This document shows positions 28,906-36,694 of a stretch of 64,000 nt of DNA, in pieces; within the stretch, counting starts at the first letter, position 1, and each line of letters opens with the position of its first letter. The stretch covers positions 62,001 to 126,000 of the forward strand of contig JAHCAR010000003.1 of the NCBI GenBank assembly GCA_019634795.1, read 5' to 3'. The translations under genes were made by a program, and so were the position numbers. The stretch comes from Dokdonella sp. (GTDB lineage: Bacteria > Pseudomonadota > Gammaproteobacteria > Xanthomonadales > Rhodanobacteraceae). Under the pieces are notes generated by a model. The model was not told where the DNA came from, searched no databases, and worked only from the letters and a program-made list of their open reading frames with translations.

Positions 28906-29496
28906 ATGCACCTGACCCTGCCGACGATCCTCACCCTTTTCCGCATCGCGCTGTTGCCGGTCATCGTTATCGTCTTCTACCTGCCCGAATACTTCCCGGC
29001 GACGCGGAGCTGGTCGAACCTCGCCGCCGCCGGCATCTTCGTCGCGGCCGGCATCACCGACTGGCTCGATGGCTGGATCGCCCGCCGCTACAACATGAGC
29101 TCGGCGTTCGGCGCCTTCCTCGATCCGGTCGCCGACAAGCTCATGGTCGCGGTCGCCCTGTTCCTGATCGTGCAGCAGAACCCGAGCGCCCTGATGGCGG
29201 TCGCAAGCGCCGTCATCGTCGGTCGCGAAATCAGCATTTCGGCGCTGCGCGAGTGGATGGCCGAGCTCGGCAAGCGCGCCGCTGTCGGCGTCGCCTGGGT
29301 CGGCAAGTTCAAGACCGTCATGCAGATCGTCGCCATCGTCGTCTGCCTGCACCAGCGCGATTTCCCCGAACTGCGCCTGTATCGCATCGGCGAAGGCCTG
29401 CTCGTGGTCGCCGCGGCCCTGACCATCTGGTCGGCGATCGTCTATGTGCGCGCCGCCTGGCCGATCATGCGCGATGCCGACAGCGGCAAGATCTGA
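28906..29496 (+). CDS. pgsA: CDP-diacylglycerol-glycerol-3-phosphate 3-phosphatidyltransferase
   Basis: A 196-residue membrane enzyme making phosphatidylglycerophosphate. The CDP-alcohol phosphatidyltransferase motif is complete: Asp52-x2-Asp55-Gly56-x2-Ala59-Arg60 ... Gly69-x3-Asp73-x3-Asp77. About five membrane helices. It follows uvrC by 9 bp and precedes the tRNA genes, a conserved gammaproteobacterial order. Confidence 0.96.
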   Translation: MHLTLPTILTLFRIALLPVIVIVFYLPEYFPATRSWSNLAAAGIFVAAGITDWLDGWIARRYNMSSAFGAFLDPVADKLMVAVALFLIVQQNPSALMAVASAVIVGREISISALREWMAELGKRAAVGVAWVGKFKTVMQIVAIVVCLHQRDFPELRLYRIGEGLLVVAAALTIWSAIVYVRAAWPIMRDADSGKI

Positions 29497-29550
29497 GCGA
29501 TCGGGCGTCACCGACCCGCTGGTTGACGGACTTGTTCAATATCCGGGGCC

Positions 29551-29812
29551 TGTCGTCCCCGCGCAGGCGGGGACCCAGCGACTTTGGCGCTCAGGAAATC
29601 TCGAAAGTCACTGGATTCCTGCCTTCGCAGGAATGACGAAGACAGAGGTTCGTGTCGGCCTGGCGGTTTCGGCAGGGCCATCCCCAATCGGGACGTTTGC
29701 CACCAGCCTGAGATGTGTTTCCAGAGCTCAAAGCAGCGCGCTCCCTTCAATCCAGCAATCCCTTCTCCCGCTGGCGGGAGAAGTCCCCGGAGGGGGATGA
29801 GGGTGGTGCTCC
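29551..29812. repeat. Two dispersed hairpin repeats downstream of pgsA
   Basis: The 447-bp gap 29497-29943 has no gene. At 29551-29640 two arms form an imperfect long inverted repeat: TCCCCGCGCAGGCGGGGACC with CAGCGACTTT, against AAAGTCACTGG with TCCTGCCTTCGCAGGAATGA. At 29762-29783 a perfect 10-bp stem (CTTCTCCCGC/GCGGGAGAAG) starts a G-rich run ending GATGAGGG. Both look like widespread proteobacterial intergenic repeats. Confidence 0.75.
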
Positions 29813-29905
29813 TGATCTCGGCTCCATCACCCAATGGGGTGCCCCCAACTGCGGCACAACGGCGCGCTGCGGCCCTTCCAGCACGGCCAAACGATCAAAA
29901 CTGGT

Positions 29906-29933
29906 TGACTCCTGCGTGGCATTCCGTAATATG
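29906..29933 (+). promoter_or_regulatory. Sigma-70 promoter of tRNA-Gly
   Basis: TTGACT (29906-29911) and TAATAT (29928-29933) are separated by 16 bp and end 10 bp before the tRNA. A GC-rich discriminator (GCGCGTCCC) follows, as in stringently controlled stable-RNA promoters. Confidence 0.78.
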
Positions 29934-29943
29934 CGCGTCCCAC

Positions 29944-30019
<76 letters not shown>

Positions 30020-30101
30020 GTTTGTTCGCCACGATACGGCTGCCGACAGCGTCGTCGCGAAGATCCGGCCAGTCCGCGAGCCATCGCACTGCCGGCGCAG
30101 G

Positions 30102-30130
30102 AACCTCGGTCCGCCGAGGTTTTGTTTTTT
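30102..30130 (+). terminator. Rho-independent terminator after tRNA-Gly
   Basis: An 8-bp stem AACCTCGG/CCGAGGTT with a 4-nt loop is followed by TTTGTTTTTT. It separates tRNA-Gly from tRNA-Cys, so the two are probably transcribed separately. Confidence 0.85.
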
Positions 30131-30161
30131 GATGACGACGCATTAAGCTCGCCATCCCACC

Positions 30162-30235
30162 GGCCTGGTGGCAGAGTGGTCATGCAGCGGCCTGCAAAGC
30201 CGCGTACGCCGGTTCGATTCCGACCCAGGCCTCCA
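30162..30235 (+). tRNA. tRNA-Cys (GCA), integration site
   Basis: A 74-nt tRNA with acceptor GGCCTGG/CCAGGCC, U discriminator, encoded CCA and anticodon loop CTGCAAA giving GCA. Its 3' 58 nt are part of the 59-bp att repeat, so the gene was kept whole after integration of the adjacent element. No clear -35/-10 pair is seen between the upstream terminator and the tRNA. Confidence 0.96.
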
Positions 30236-30236
30236 T
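30178..30236 (+). other. attL in tRNA-Cys
   Basis: A 59-bp sequence from the anticodon arm side of tRNA-Cys through the CCA and one extra T, identical to 44903-44961. Confidence 0.93.
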
Positions 30237-30238
30237 AT

Positions 30239-30261
30239 AAATCAGTAAGTTACACTGATTT
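30239..30261. promoter_or_regulatory. Perfect inverted repeat inside attL
   Basis: AAATCAGT and ACTGATTT flank a 7-nt spacer 3 bp inside the element. Position suggests an integrase arm-type site or operator of int; the function is inferred. Confidence 0.5.
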
Positions 30262-30379
30262 TCTCATCCCCCGTTCGACCTTTTTTCGCCGACTTTTTCG
30301 AGGCCAGCCACTCGAAAATCGGCCAAAACCACGCGTACTCGATAGCGCATGCCGTGTACGCGGGTTCCGGGGTGAATCT

Positions 30380-31495
30380 GTGGCTACCAAACGCGAACGC
30401 AACAACCGTTGGCATTACGTGATCCGGCGCGGCGAACTGCTGCCCAAACCGGTCTATCTGTCATTCCCAACTGAGCGCGAAGGGGACGAGTACGTCGCCC
30501 GGCTCGAAGCCCTTCTAGACCGGGGAATCGTCCCCGATGAAGTGAAGGACGGGCCGAAGAAACGGCCCCGGCTGCTGATCGAGGCCACGCGCGAATATCT
30601 TGCTCGGCAGCATGTGTCCGAGGTGGACCGCGAACAACTTCGATTGGCCGCCGAGCACTTGCCGCCCGGGATCGAACTGCGTGCGCTGACGTTCGCATGG
30701 GCGTCGGAGTGGACCACGAGTCTGAAAAGACGGCACAACCTCGCACCATCCACGATCCGGCATCGAGTGGGCGCCCTAGCACGCTGCCTAGACTGGATCG
30801 CGGCGCACGCGGACATTCCGACCAACCCGCTGCGATTGCTGCCGAAGGGCTACTCGATCTACACCCCTGAGGACTCGCGCGTCGTGCTTGCTGCTGACGG
30901 CGTGGTGAAGCTTTCGCAGGAACGCGACCGGAGGCTATGGGAGGGCGAGGAAGAGCGAATCAGGGCGATCCTCGCCGGTGAGCGTCCGAAGGGCCGCCAG
31001 CGCCCGTTGGAGCTTCACGAGGCGCCCTCGTTGGTCCTGCTGTTCGACCTGGCTCTAGAGTCGGCCATGCGGTTGCGCGAAATGTTCACGCTGACTTGGG
31101 ATCAGGTGGACGTGTCCCGGCGGACGGTGTTCCTAGACAAGACCAAGAACGGCGACCGGCGGCAGGTGCCGTTGTCATCGGTTGCGGTGCGTTTGCTTGG
31201 GATGCGTGCCGGCCGGGCGGGGCAGGTATTCCCTTGGTGGGATGGGAGCGACAACCGGAAGTCGCTAGGCCGGACGACTTCGCTACTGTCGCGCCAGTTC
31301 GCGCGGATTTTCAGCGCGGCGAGGTGCATGGACCTGCACTTCCACGACCTGCGCCACGAGGCTACTAGCCGGCTTTTCGAGCGGACCACGCTGGACGCGA
31401 TCGAGATTGCCAAGATTACGGGACACCGGTCCCCACGCTCCCTGATGCGGTATGCGAACCTGCGAGCTTCGACGCTGGCGGAGCGAATGTGGTGA
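30380..31495 (+). CDS. int: Tyrosine-type site-specific integrase
   Basis: A 371-residue phage integrase. The catalytic set is visible: Arg231 in 'ESAMRLREMFTLTW', His322-x2-Arg325 in 'HFHDLRHEATSRLFE', His349 in 'ITGHRSP' and nucleophile Tyr358 in 'LMRYANLR'. The N-terminal half is the arm-binding and core-binding region. GTG at 30380 is chosen because GGGGTGA lies 5 nt upstream; the reading frame runs open back into the tRNA but has no start signal there. It sits directly inside attL, as expected for an integrase that uses tRNA-Cys. Confidence 0.93.
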   Translation: MATKRERNNRWHYVIRRGELLPKPVYLSFPTEREGDEYVARLEALLDRGIVPDEVKDGPKKRPRLLIEATREYLARQHVSEVDREQLRLAAEHLPPGIELRALTFAWASEWTTSLKRRHNLAPSTIRHRVGALARCLDWIAAHADIPTNPLRLLPKGYSIYTPEDSRVVLAADGVVKLSQERDRRLWEGEEERIRAILAGERPKGRQRPLELHEAPSLVLLFDLALESAMRLREMFTLTWDQVDVSRRTVFLDKTKNGDRRQVPLSSVAVRLLGMRAGRAGQVFPWWDGSDNRKSLGRTTSLLSRQFARIFSAARCMDLHFHDLRHEATSRLFERTTLDAIEIAKITGHRSPRSLMRYANLRASTLAERMW

Positions 31496-31514
31496 CGCTT
31501 GAGAATCCAAGAGC

Positions 31515-32198
31515 CTAGGGCTTCTTCCCTTCCGGCATTTCGTCCAAGTACTTCTTCGTAAGGACGACATGGCGAATCCAGCCAGCAGTAAGGTCAACGA
31601 GCGTGTTGAGGTCAGTTATGTCCTTATCTTCCCAACGCCGGATGTAGTGAGTTTCGTCATTGCCAAGCCAAGCCGCTCGTTCGGCGCAGGCATTGATGTT
31701 TGTGTCTTTGATGAACGTCTTGATGCAGTACATGAGATTCGCGCCTTTGATCTCATCACTTCTACTTGGATCGAGATACGCGCAGAAGTCTTTTACGAGG
31801 AATTCAAGCGCTTTCCGCAACGCGATCCCGGTGACCTCTTTCAAGCCATAGCTTTCTGCCGCCTTGGCTTGTTGATAGATGCTCACGAACGATTGAGATA
31901 CTTTTTCGACTTCTGGAGCTATTGCCGGTTTAACAAGCTCCTTCGGAAGGATGCGATCAACACTCAAATTGACTTCGCTAGCCGAGCTTCCTGAGACCTT
32001 GCATCGTGCGATATACACATGAAAGCAAGAGTGTCGTGGGCATCGCAGAATGACTTCAAAACGACCCGGAATCCCTGGGGGGGACGGCATGGAAACATGG
32101 GTCACAAAGATCGGGACGATTCCGTGGTGACAGATTGGGCAAGTGTCGACAATGCCGGGCAGGGTATAGGTGCTGCGTTCGTTCTTGAACGAAATCAT
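31515..32198 (-). CDS. DUF4145 domain-containing protein
   Basis: A 227-residue protein. The N-terminus carries a zinc-ribbon-like 'CPICHHG' with a later 'CPRHSCFHVY'. The C-terminal half is a DUF4145 module ('ALRKALEFLVKDFC', 'WLGNDETHYIRRWED'), a HEPN-like helical fold often found in defence and restriction contexts. AAGGGA lies 8 nt before the ATG. It converges with the integrase, in a position where satellites often keep accessory genes. Role unknown; defence is only a suggestion. Confidence 0.82.
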   Translation of the reverse strand: MISFKNERSTYTLPGIVDTCPICHHGIVPIFVTHVSMPSPPGIPGRFEVILRCPRHSCFHVYIARCKVSGSSASEVNLSVDRILPKELVKPAIAPEVEKVSQSFVSIYQQAKAAESYGLKEVTGIALRKALEFLVKDFCAYLDPSRSDEIKGANLMYCIKTFIKDTNINACAERAAWLGNDETHYIRRWEDKDITDLNTLVDLTAGWIRHVVLTKKYLDEMPEGKKP

Positions 32199-32281
32199 CT
32201 TGAGATTCCCTTGCTATGCTGAATCCACGTCGGTGCGACTCATTCTCCTAGATTCACAATACGGACGGTAGGGCAAACTGC

Positions 32282-32307
32282 AATAGGGCAGCGACCGCTG
32301 CCCTATT
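32282..32307. promoter_or_regulatory. 12-bp perfect palindrome between two minus-strand genes
   Basis: AATAGGGCAGCG and CGCTGCCCTATT are separated by 2 nt. It lies 16 bp beyond the stop of the 136-residue gene (minus strand). No T-run follows, so a hairpin end or an operator for the DUF4145 gene are both possible. Confidence 0.55.
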
Positions 32308-32322
32308 TGGAGAGATGAACAG

Positions 32323-32733
32323 TTACGACTCTTGTGTAGAACCGTCGGATAGCTGGGGTGAAACCGAGAGGCTGCGTATCTCGTCGAGGTCGTACTCAGT
32401 CAAGATGTTTTCCACCTCTGCATCGGTCAGTGCGATGGCTTCGCCCTGATCGAAACCTTTGCCAAGCCGAGCCAAGAAGCTCGCGTGATCCGCGCCGGCT
32501 CGGAATGCAATCCTCAAGTCGTCAACCCTCATTGCTTCCAGCAGGTCGAAACTTGCGAGGTGCACGGTCTCATGGGTTCCGTCTTCCATTGTCACTGGAA
32601 TTCCCAGTATCTCGCCTCTTCGAATGCGCGATAGGTCGTCCCGATTCAATCGGATGCATTGGCGGGTGCTCTGGACGGCCTCGCGCTTCGAACGGCGCAT
32701 GATTGCGGGGGCGGAAATGGTCTTGTTTGTCAT
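32323..32733 (-). CDS. Satellite protein of unknown function
   Basis: A 136-residue protein I do not recognise. Basic N-terminus ('MRRSKREAVQSTRQ') and acidic C-terminal half ('ALTDAEVENILTEYDLDEI'). No signal, membrane segment or known motif. GGAGA 7 nt before the ATG supports translation. Confidence 0.65.
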   Translation of the reverse strand: MTNKTISAPAIMRRSKREAVQSTRQCIRLNRDDLSRIRRGEILGIPVTMEDGTHETVHLASFDLLEAMRVDDLRIAFRAGADHASFLARLGKGFDQGEAIALTDAEVENILTEYDLDEIRSLSVSPQLSDGSTQES

Positions 32734-32845
32734 GTTGGGTTCTCCATGTTGGTCAGCAGTTTTGGGGCGCGAAGTCTCGCGGTGTGAATCCGAAATGTCG
32801 ACAAGAGTTTGTGGGTTAGTTGCGAATGAAACTAGCCAAATTTCC

Positions 32846-33073
32846 CTAGTCCCGATCGGGCGCGGTCGACCAAGTCACAACGACGCTTCCCCCGCCGACC
32901 ATCGAATCGATGCATAACGCCACGTCGCTGCCGTCGACCCGACCGGCGACCAAATCCATTCCGCCGACCCGGGTGCGGGTTAGGGACTCCATCCGCGCGA
33001 GGACGTCCGCCGTTTGCGCGAACGTAAGGACCGGCACTGCCGGGATTGTCTGGCTCATCGAGAAGTTCTGCAT
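32846..33073 (-). CDS. Small satellite protein of unknown function
   Basis: A 75-residue protein ('MQNFSMSQTIPAVPVLTFAQ' onward) with a helix-strand pattern. GAGGAAG lies 6 nt upstream of the ATG, a good ribosome site. Not recognised; size and place fit an early regulatory gene, but no helix-turn-helix is evident. Confidence 0.6.
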   Translation of the reverse strand: MQNFSMSQTIPAVPVLTFAQTADVLARMESLTRTRVGGMDLVAGRVDGSDVALCIDSMVGGGSVVVTWSTAPDRD

Positions 33074-33184
33074 GGTTCGCTTCCTCAGGTTGGGTTAGGT
33101 GCCGCGAGCGAAGGGTGGCAGCCAGTGGGGGGCTTACAGCAAGCCCAGGTTGGTGTAGGATTCTCAGCTATGGGGACATGTGGA

Positions 33185-33202
33185 TAAGTCAGCACTGACT
33201 TA
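33185..33202. promoter_or_regulatory. 8-bp perfect palindrome TAAGTCAG-CA-CTGACTTA
   Basis: The 18-bp dyad overlaps the 3' end of the 93-residue gene and lies 111 bp upstream of the 75-residue gene on the same strand. A dimeric regulator site is plausible. Confidence 0.45.
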
Positions 33203-33470
33203 CAGCCCCGCGTTTCAATGCGATTGGCGTCTCCTCTCGGGTCCCCCGTTTCCGGGGCGCGAAATTCCCGAGCACTGCAACTTTGCAATTCGTGCGGGGA
33301 AGCGGCCCACGCGCACGAGGACGCCACAACGTAGGCGGCAGCATGACGAGTTCGCACCCGCCGGCTAGCGTCTTTCGCTGCGGCGGAAGTTCTCGCATGT
33401 TCCAACCCGGTGACTTCTGTGCGAGGCGCACGAGTTCGTCGACGGTGAACGATGATTCTTCGATGTTCAT
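33189..33470 (-). CDS. Small satellite protein of unknown function
   Basis: A 93-residue basic protein starting 'MNIEESSFTVDELVRLAQ'. Only the first 30 residues look like a folded helical segment; the rest is Pro/Arg rich. A 155-residue frame overlaps the same DNA with a less natural composition. Coding status is moderate, and rests on its place in the minus-strand series. Confidence 0.45.
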   Translation of the reverse strand: MNIEESSFTVDELVRLAQKSPGWNMRELPPQRKTLAGGCELVMLPPTLWRPRARGPLPRTNCKVAVLGNFAPRKRGTREETPIALKRGAVSQC

Positions 33471-33502
33471 GCTCGGTCCCTACTGGCTGACATGGTGTTG
33501 AG

Positions 33503-34246
33503 TCAGGCGGCACGTGTGATCGGCGGCGCGGCAGGCTCCACAGCGGTTCCACGCTTCCACATGCCGACTCGGTAGCCGCTGGTATTCGTGTCGAATTTGT
33601 GTGCCGACGTCTTCGACAGCGGAGCCCAGGTCAACGCGTAGAGCCTGCAGCGGCGCCGGTTCGATTCGCGTGTGATGAACAGGAATCCGGTTTCGATTGC
33701 CTCCCGGATCGCATCGGTTAGGGCTCTCTTGCTTCGGTTTTCCCATCCGGAACAGCGGATCACGGATACCGCCGCGGAAACGTCCCCGTTGTTTGCGCGA
33801 AGCCCGGCGAGCACCCGCAAAAGCTTGCGGGTATTCGGTGCGAGGCGGTCCCACTCTGCGGAACGGATGACCTCGTCGGGAATGAGGCAGGGGAGCGGGT
33901 GGGGTGGGACTGTTGCGGCCTTTGGCCGGAGTGTGACCTGTTCGGACTGGCACGGCTCGGCCACGGGTGCCGTGCTGCCTGCGCCTATGACTTCCCGCGG
34001 ATGGTCTATGCCGGCGAGCAAAGAGGCTAGCTCGTCGTCGATCGCTAGACTCTTGGGGTGTTCTGGTTGGGGCGATGGCGGGGTCTGGGCAGTACGTAGC
34101 TGTTCCAGCCGGGCCGGCAACACCTCGTGTTCAAGGAAGTCAGCGTTCCGCCACAACTGCGGGTCGCCGCTTGCGCGCTGAGTGTGGATCGTTTGGCGTA
34201 TGTCCTCGATAGCGTCGACTATTCGATCGGCGTCGGAATCTCGCAT
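33503..34246 (-). CDS. Winged-helix protein, possible replication initiator
   Basis: A 247-residue protein. The N-terminal part is helical ('DADRIVDAIEDIRQTIHTQ'), the middle Pro-rich and disordered. The C-terminal 95 residues ('LAPNTRKLLRVLAGLRANNG', 'RALTDAIREAIETGFLFI') look like a winged helix of the sort found in phage and plasmid replication proteins. The ATG at 34246 has GGAAGG 5 nt upstream. Iteron-like repeats begin about 220 bp upstream, which suits an initiator that binds its own upstream region. No helicase or primase domain is seen, so host replisome recruitment would be needed. Confidence 0.65.
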   Translation of the reverse strand: MRDSDADRIVDAIEDIRQTIHTQRASGDPQLWRNADFLEHEVLPARLEQLRTAQTPPSPQPEHPKSLAIDDELASLLAGIDHPREVIGAGSTAPVAEPCQSEQVTLRPKAATVPPHPLPCLIPDEVIRSAEWDRLAPNTRKLLRVLAGLRANNGDVSAAVSVIRCSGWENRSKRALTDAIREAIETGFLFITRESNRRRCRLYALTWAPLSKTSAHKFDTNTSGYRVGMWKRGTAVEPAAPPITRAA

Positions 34247-34462
34247 GCAGACCTTCCGGAGTGCAGGGGCGCAGTCTCTCGCGCTTGGTCTGGGAGTTTC
34301 GACGCGCGTTCGCTTGGCGTCGGTCGCTGCGCGGTCTCTTGGCAGCGACGCCGCGACGTCGGACGCACCGACTGCGGCTAGCAAAGTCCGGGGAACCGGA
34401 TGTGCAAATGATAGCGGATTTGCTTCGCGGCGTGTTGGGAATTTTCGTGATGGGGTGCGGAA

Positions 34463-34629
34463 AGTTATGCCCCCACTCAACCAGAGTTATGCCCCCAGTT
34501 CCCGAGTTATGCCCCCAAAGTGGGGGACCTAAAAGCTCAAGAGCAAAAGCAAAAGCAAGAGCAAGAACAAGAGCAAGAGCAAGAGCTAAAGGCTTAAGAG
34601 CAAGAGCTTTCGTTTTACTTCGTAAAACG
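34463..34629. other. Iteron cluster and hexamer tract: candidate replication origin
   Basis: Three exact copies of AGTTATGCCCCCA start at 34463, 34485 and 34505 (22 and 20 bp apart, about two helical turns). An AAGAGC/AAAAGC hexamer tract follows at 34534-34608, T-poor on this strand. Then a perfect hairpin CGTTTTAC-TTC-GTAAAACG sits at 34611-34629. The 765-bp gap 34247-35011 holds no convincing gene. Iterons plus a biased tract beside a winged-helix gene fit an origin; this is inference. Confidence 0.65.
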
Positions 34630-34880
34630 AGGCGGCGGAAATCTTCGCGCGTCGCTTCGCGCCGCACTCGATCCCGGCCGCCACAAGAAAGTCAGTCATC
34701 CCGGGGTGAGCTGGAAGAGGGAAGGAAGGAAAAATTCCCGGCCCGAAGGAGGCGGCTGAAATTTATTGGTGAAATTAACTTGCAACTGCACCCGGGAAGT
34801 CGGCCCTTTCGTTTATCAACCGTTCATGCATCCGGCCGGGCTGCGGTGTTGCGGTCCGAAATAATGGGTTGCGCTCCGAT

Positions 34881-34931
34881 ACGTCAAGACAACGTCAATC
34901 TAACGTCAAGCGAAAGGAAAGCAAGTAGATA
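34881..34931 (+). promoter_or_regulatory. Triple ACGTCAA operator and possible promoter of the head operon
   Basis: ACGTCAA occurs at 34881, 34892 and 34903, an exact 11-bp period (one face of the helix). A -10-like TAGATA lies at 34926-34931, so the last copy would occupy the -35 position. This suggests an activator-dependent promoter for terL and the genes after it. Confidence 0.6.
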
Positions 34932-35011
34932 AAAACAAAATAGCTAACTGCATAGATGTGGCGAATACCGGTCAATAAAATTGCGCTATTCGATCACTCA
35001 CGACCGACTCT

Positions 35012-36694
35012 GTGGCAACTGGAACGACCCGAGCAAAAACGACGAAGCTAGACCGCTGGAAAAACGGCAGCGTCGGCTTTTTCGCATTCCTCGACGACGT
35101 GCAGCCGCGCGTCCGGGATGGCCGGGGCGGCTTCGTTGCATACAACCCGACCGGCGAGGAACACGCAGCGATTGCCGAAGCAATCGACGGCGGTTATTCA
35201 ATTGCGTGTCTGAGCTGGCCGCGACGCCACGGTAAGACAATGGCCGTGATCATGATCGCGCTGTGGCGCTTCATGACGCGCCACGGTGAAGCCGTCGCGA
35301 TCGTCGCGAACTCCCAGACCCAAGCGATCGGAACAGCATTCAAGGCGCTGGTAGACGCGTTCCGGCAGACCCCGACGCTCGCCAAGCTGGTCAAGGCTGG
35401 CGACGTCAAGATTCTCGCCGACCGGATCGAGCTTTCCGAGTTCTCGAACTCGATTCAGGCATTCCCCGCGAATGCCGGGGCTCTGTGGGGTAAGAAGCTC
35501 ACGATTGCCCAGGTATCCGAGTTGCATGCAACGAAGTCCGCCGATGTGCTGGACGCGTTGCAAGGCTCATTGCTTGATAGCGCGGGCTCGCTCCTGCTGG
35601 TCGACAGCACAGTCGGGCCGAAGAGTTCGCCAATCTGGGGACTCTACCAAGAGTCACAGCAGCCCGGCTCGGGCGTGTACTTCTCGCACATCCAATACGC
35701 CGACCTCGACGACGCTGTTGCGAACGCGCCGCCGTGGATCGATACCAATAAACTCCGCGCCCTGTCGCGAACGATGCTGCCCCAGCAATTCGGGTTAATG
35801 CATCTGAATCGTTGGCAGGATGCAAGCTCGGCCCTGTTCTCGACCGAAGTCATCGCGCAATGCACGCGCTCAACGTATCCGGCCGACCTGAAAGCAATCA
35901 CTGCCGGCGCATCATTCGCCGTTGGCGGCGGTCTCGATCGTGCGTTCGGCCTCAGTCGCCACGGCGACGGCACCTATACGGCGGCCGTCCTGAAAATGAT
36001 CCTCGACGATGACGAAGAGCACTTCTTCGTTCTCGCATGTGACCGGGTTGCGTTCTCGCGGCTTGGCGGCATTCGGGCGAACCTGACCCGCTACGGCCGC
36101 GAGTTCAACATGACCCGGCTCGCGCTCGAATCGTTTAACGCGCAAGACGTGCACGACTGGTCCGTCCAGCAATCGGTGTTCGGTGCGGGAACCGAGTTGG
36201 TGCACCCGTCGCGCCGCCTGAAAGCAAACGCATTCACCTCGATGCACGCGATTGCAGCGGAAGGCCGTTTGCATATTGACCCGCGATTCCGCGACTTGCT
36301 CGACGAAATGCGCACGTTCGAAGTCAACTTCGACAACAGCGCCGAGTCTGACGGCGCGTCGTCCATTCCGAAATTTACCCACGCCCGCGGCGCTCATGAC
36401 GACGCGCTACATGCAGTGTGCTGGGCGATTCACTCGCTGCGCGAGTCCGTGCTATCCGGCTATGAACTCGACGGCGTGAACTGCCACGGCACGCCGATCA
36501 ACGTCCCGTTGTGCGTGCTCAACGGCGGCGAGATGGTCCCGTTTGCGTGCGCGGACTCCTGCCGCTCCATGGCGCAGGCGCGAACGCTGCATACCTCCTA
36601 CCTTTCCCGGCAACCGCTGGCACCGCTTCCCCTCGACGAGTTCATCGCGAAGCGCGTGACGGTTACCGGCTTCCACACGATGCCGCGCACATGA
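35012..36694 (+). CDS. terL: Phage terminase large subunit
   Basis: A 560-residue packaging motor. The ATPase Walker A variant is 'SWPRRHGKT' (68-76), followed by Walker-B-like 'LLLVDS' near residue 195. The C-terminal RNase H-like nuclease shows 'GGLDRAFGLSRHGDGTY' and 'HARGAHDDALHAVCWA', with acidic residues in family positions. GTG start at 35012; no strong Shine-Dalgarno. No small-subunit gene is recognised upstream. It overlaps the portal gene by 4 bp (ATGA). Confidence 0.9.
   Translation: MATGTTRAKTTKLDRWKNGSVGFFAFLDDVQPRVRDGRGGFVAYNPTGEEHAAIAEAIDGGYSIACLSWPRRHGKTMAVIMIALWRFMTRHGEAVAIVANSQTQAIGTAFKALVDAFRQTPTLAKLVKAGDVKILADRIELSEFSNSIQAFPANAGALWGKKLTIAQVSELHATKSADVLDALQGSLLDSAGSLLLVDSTVGPKSSPIWGLYQESQQPGSGVYFSHIQYADLDDAVANAPPWIDTNKLRALSRTMLPQQFGLMHLNRWQDASSALFSTEVIAQCTRSTYPADLKAITAGASFAVGGGLDRAFGLSRHGDGTYTAAVLKMILDDDEEHFFVLACDRVAFSRLGGIRANLTRYGREFNMTRLALESFNAQDVHDWSVQQSVFGAGTELVHPSRRLKANAFTSMHAIAAEGRLHIDPRFRDLLDEMRTFEVNFDNSAESDGASSIPKFTHARGAHDDALHAVCWAIHSLRESVLSGYELDGVNCHGTPINVPLCVLNGGEMVPFACADSCRSMAQARTLHTSYLSRQPLAPLPLDEFIAKRVTVTGFHTMPRT

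Noticed and set aside
27172-29511. 779-codon minus-strand frame
   Set aside because: Opposite uvrC and pgsA, both certain by motif; composition is of a shadow frame.
33085-33552. 155-codon frame overlapping the 93-residue gene
   Set aside because: Pro/Arg-rich low-quality sequence, covers the palindrome at 33185, and competes with a better N-terminus at 33470.
34140-34667. 175-codon minus-strand frame through the iterons
   Set aside because: Its Ala/Leu run is just the AAGAGC hexamer tract translated; it overlaps the better supported winged-helix gene.
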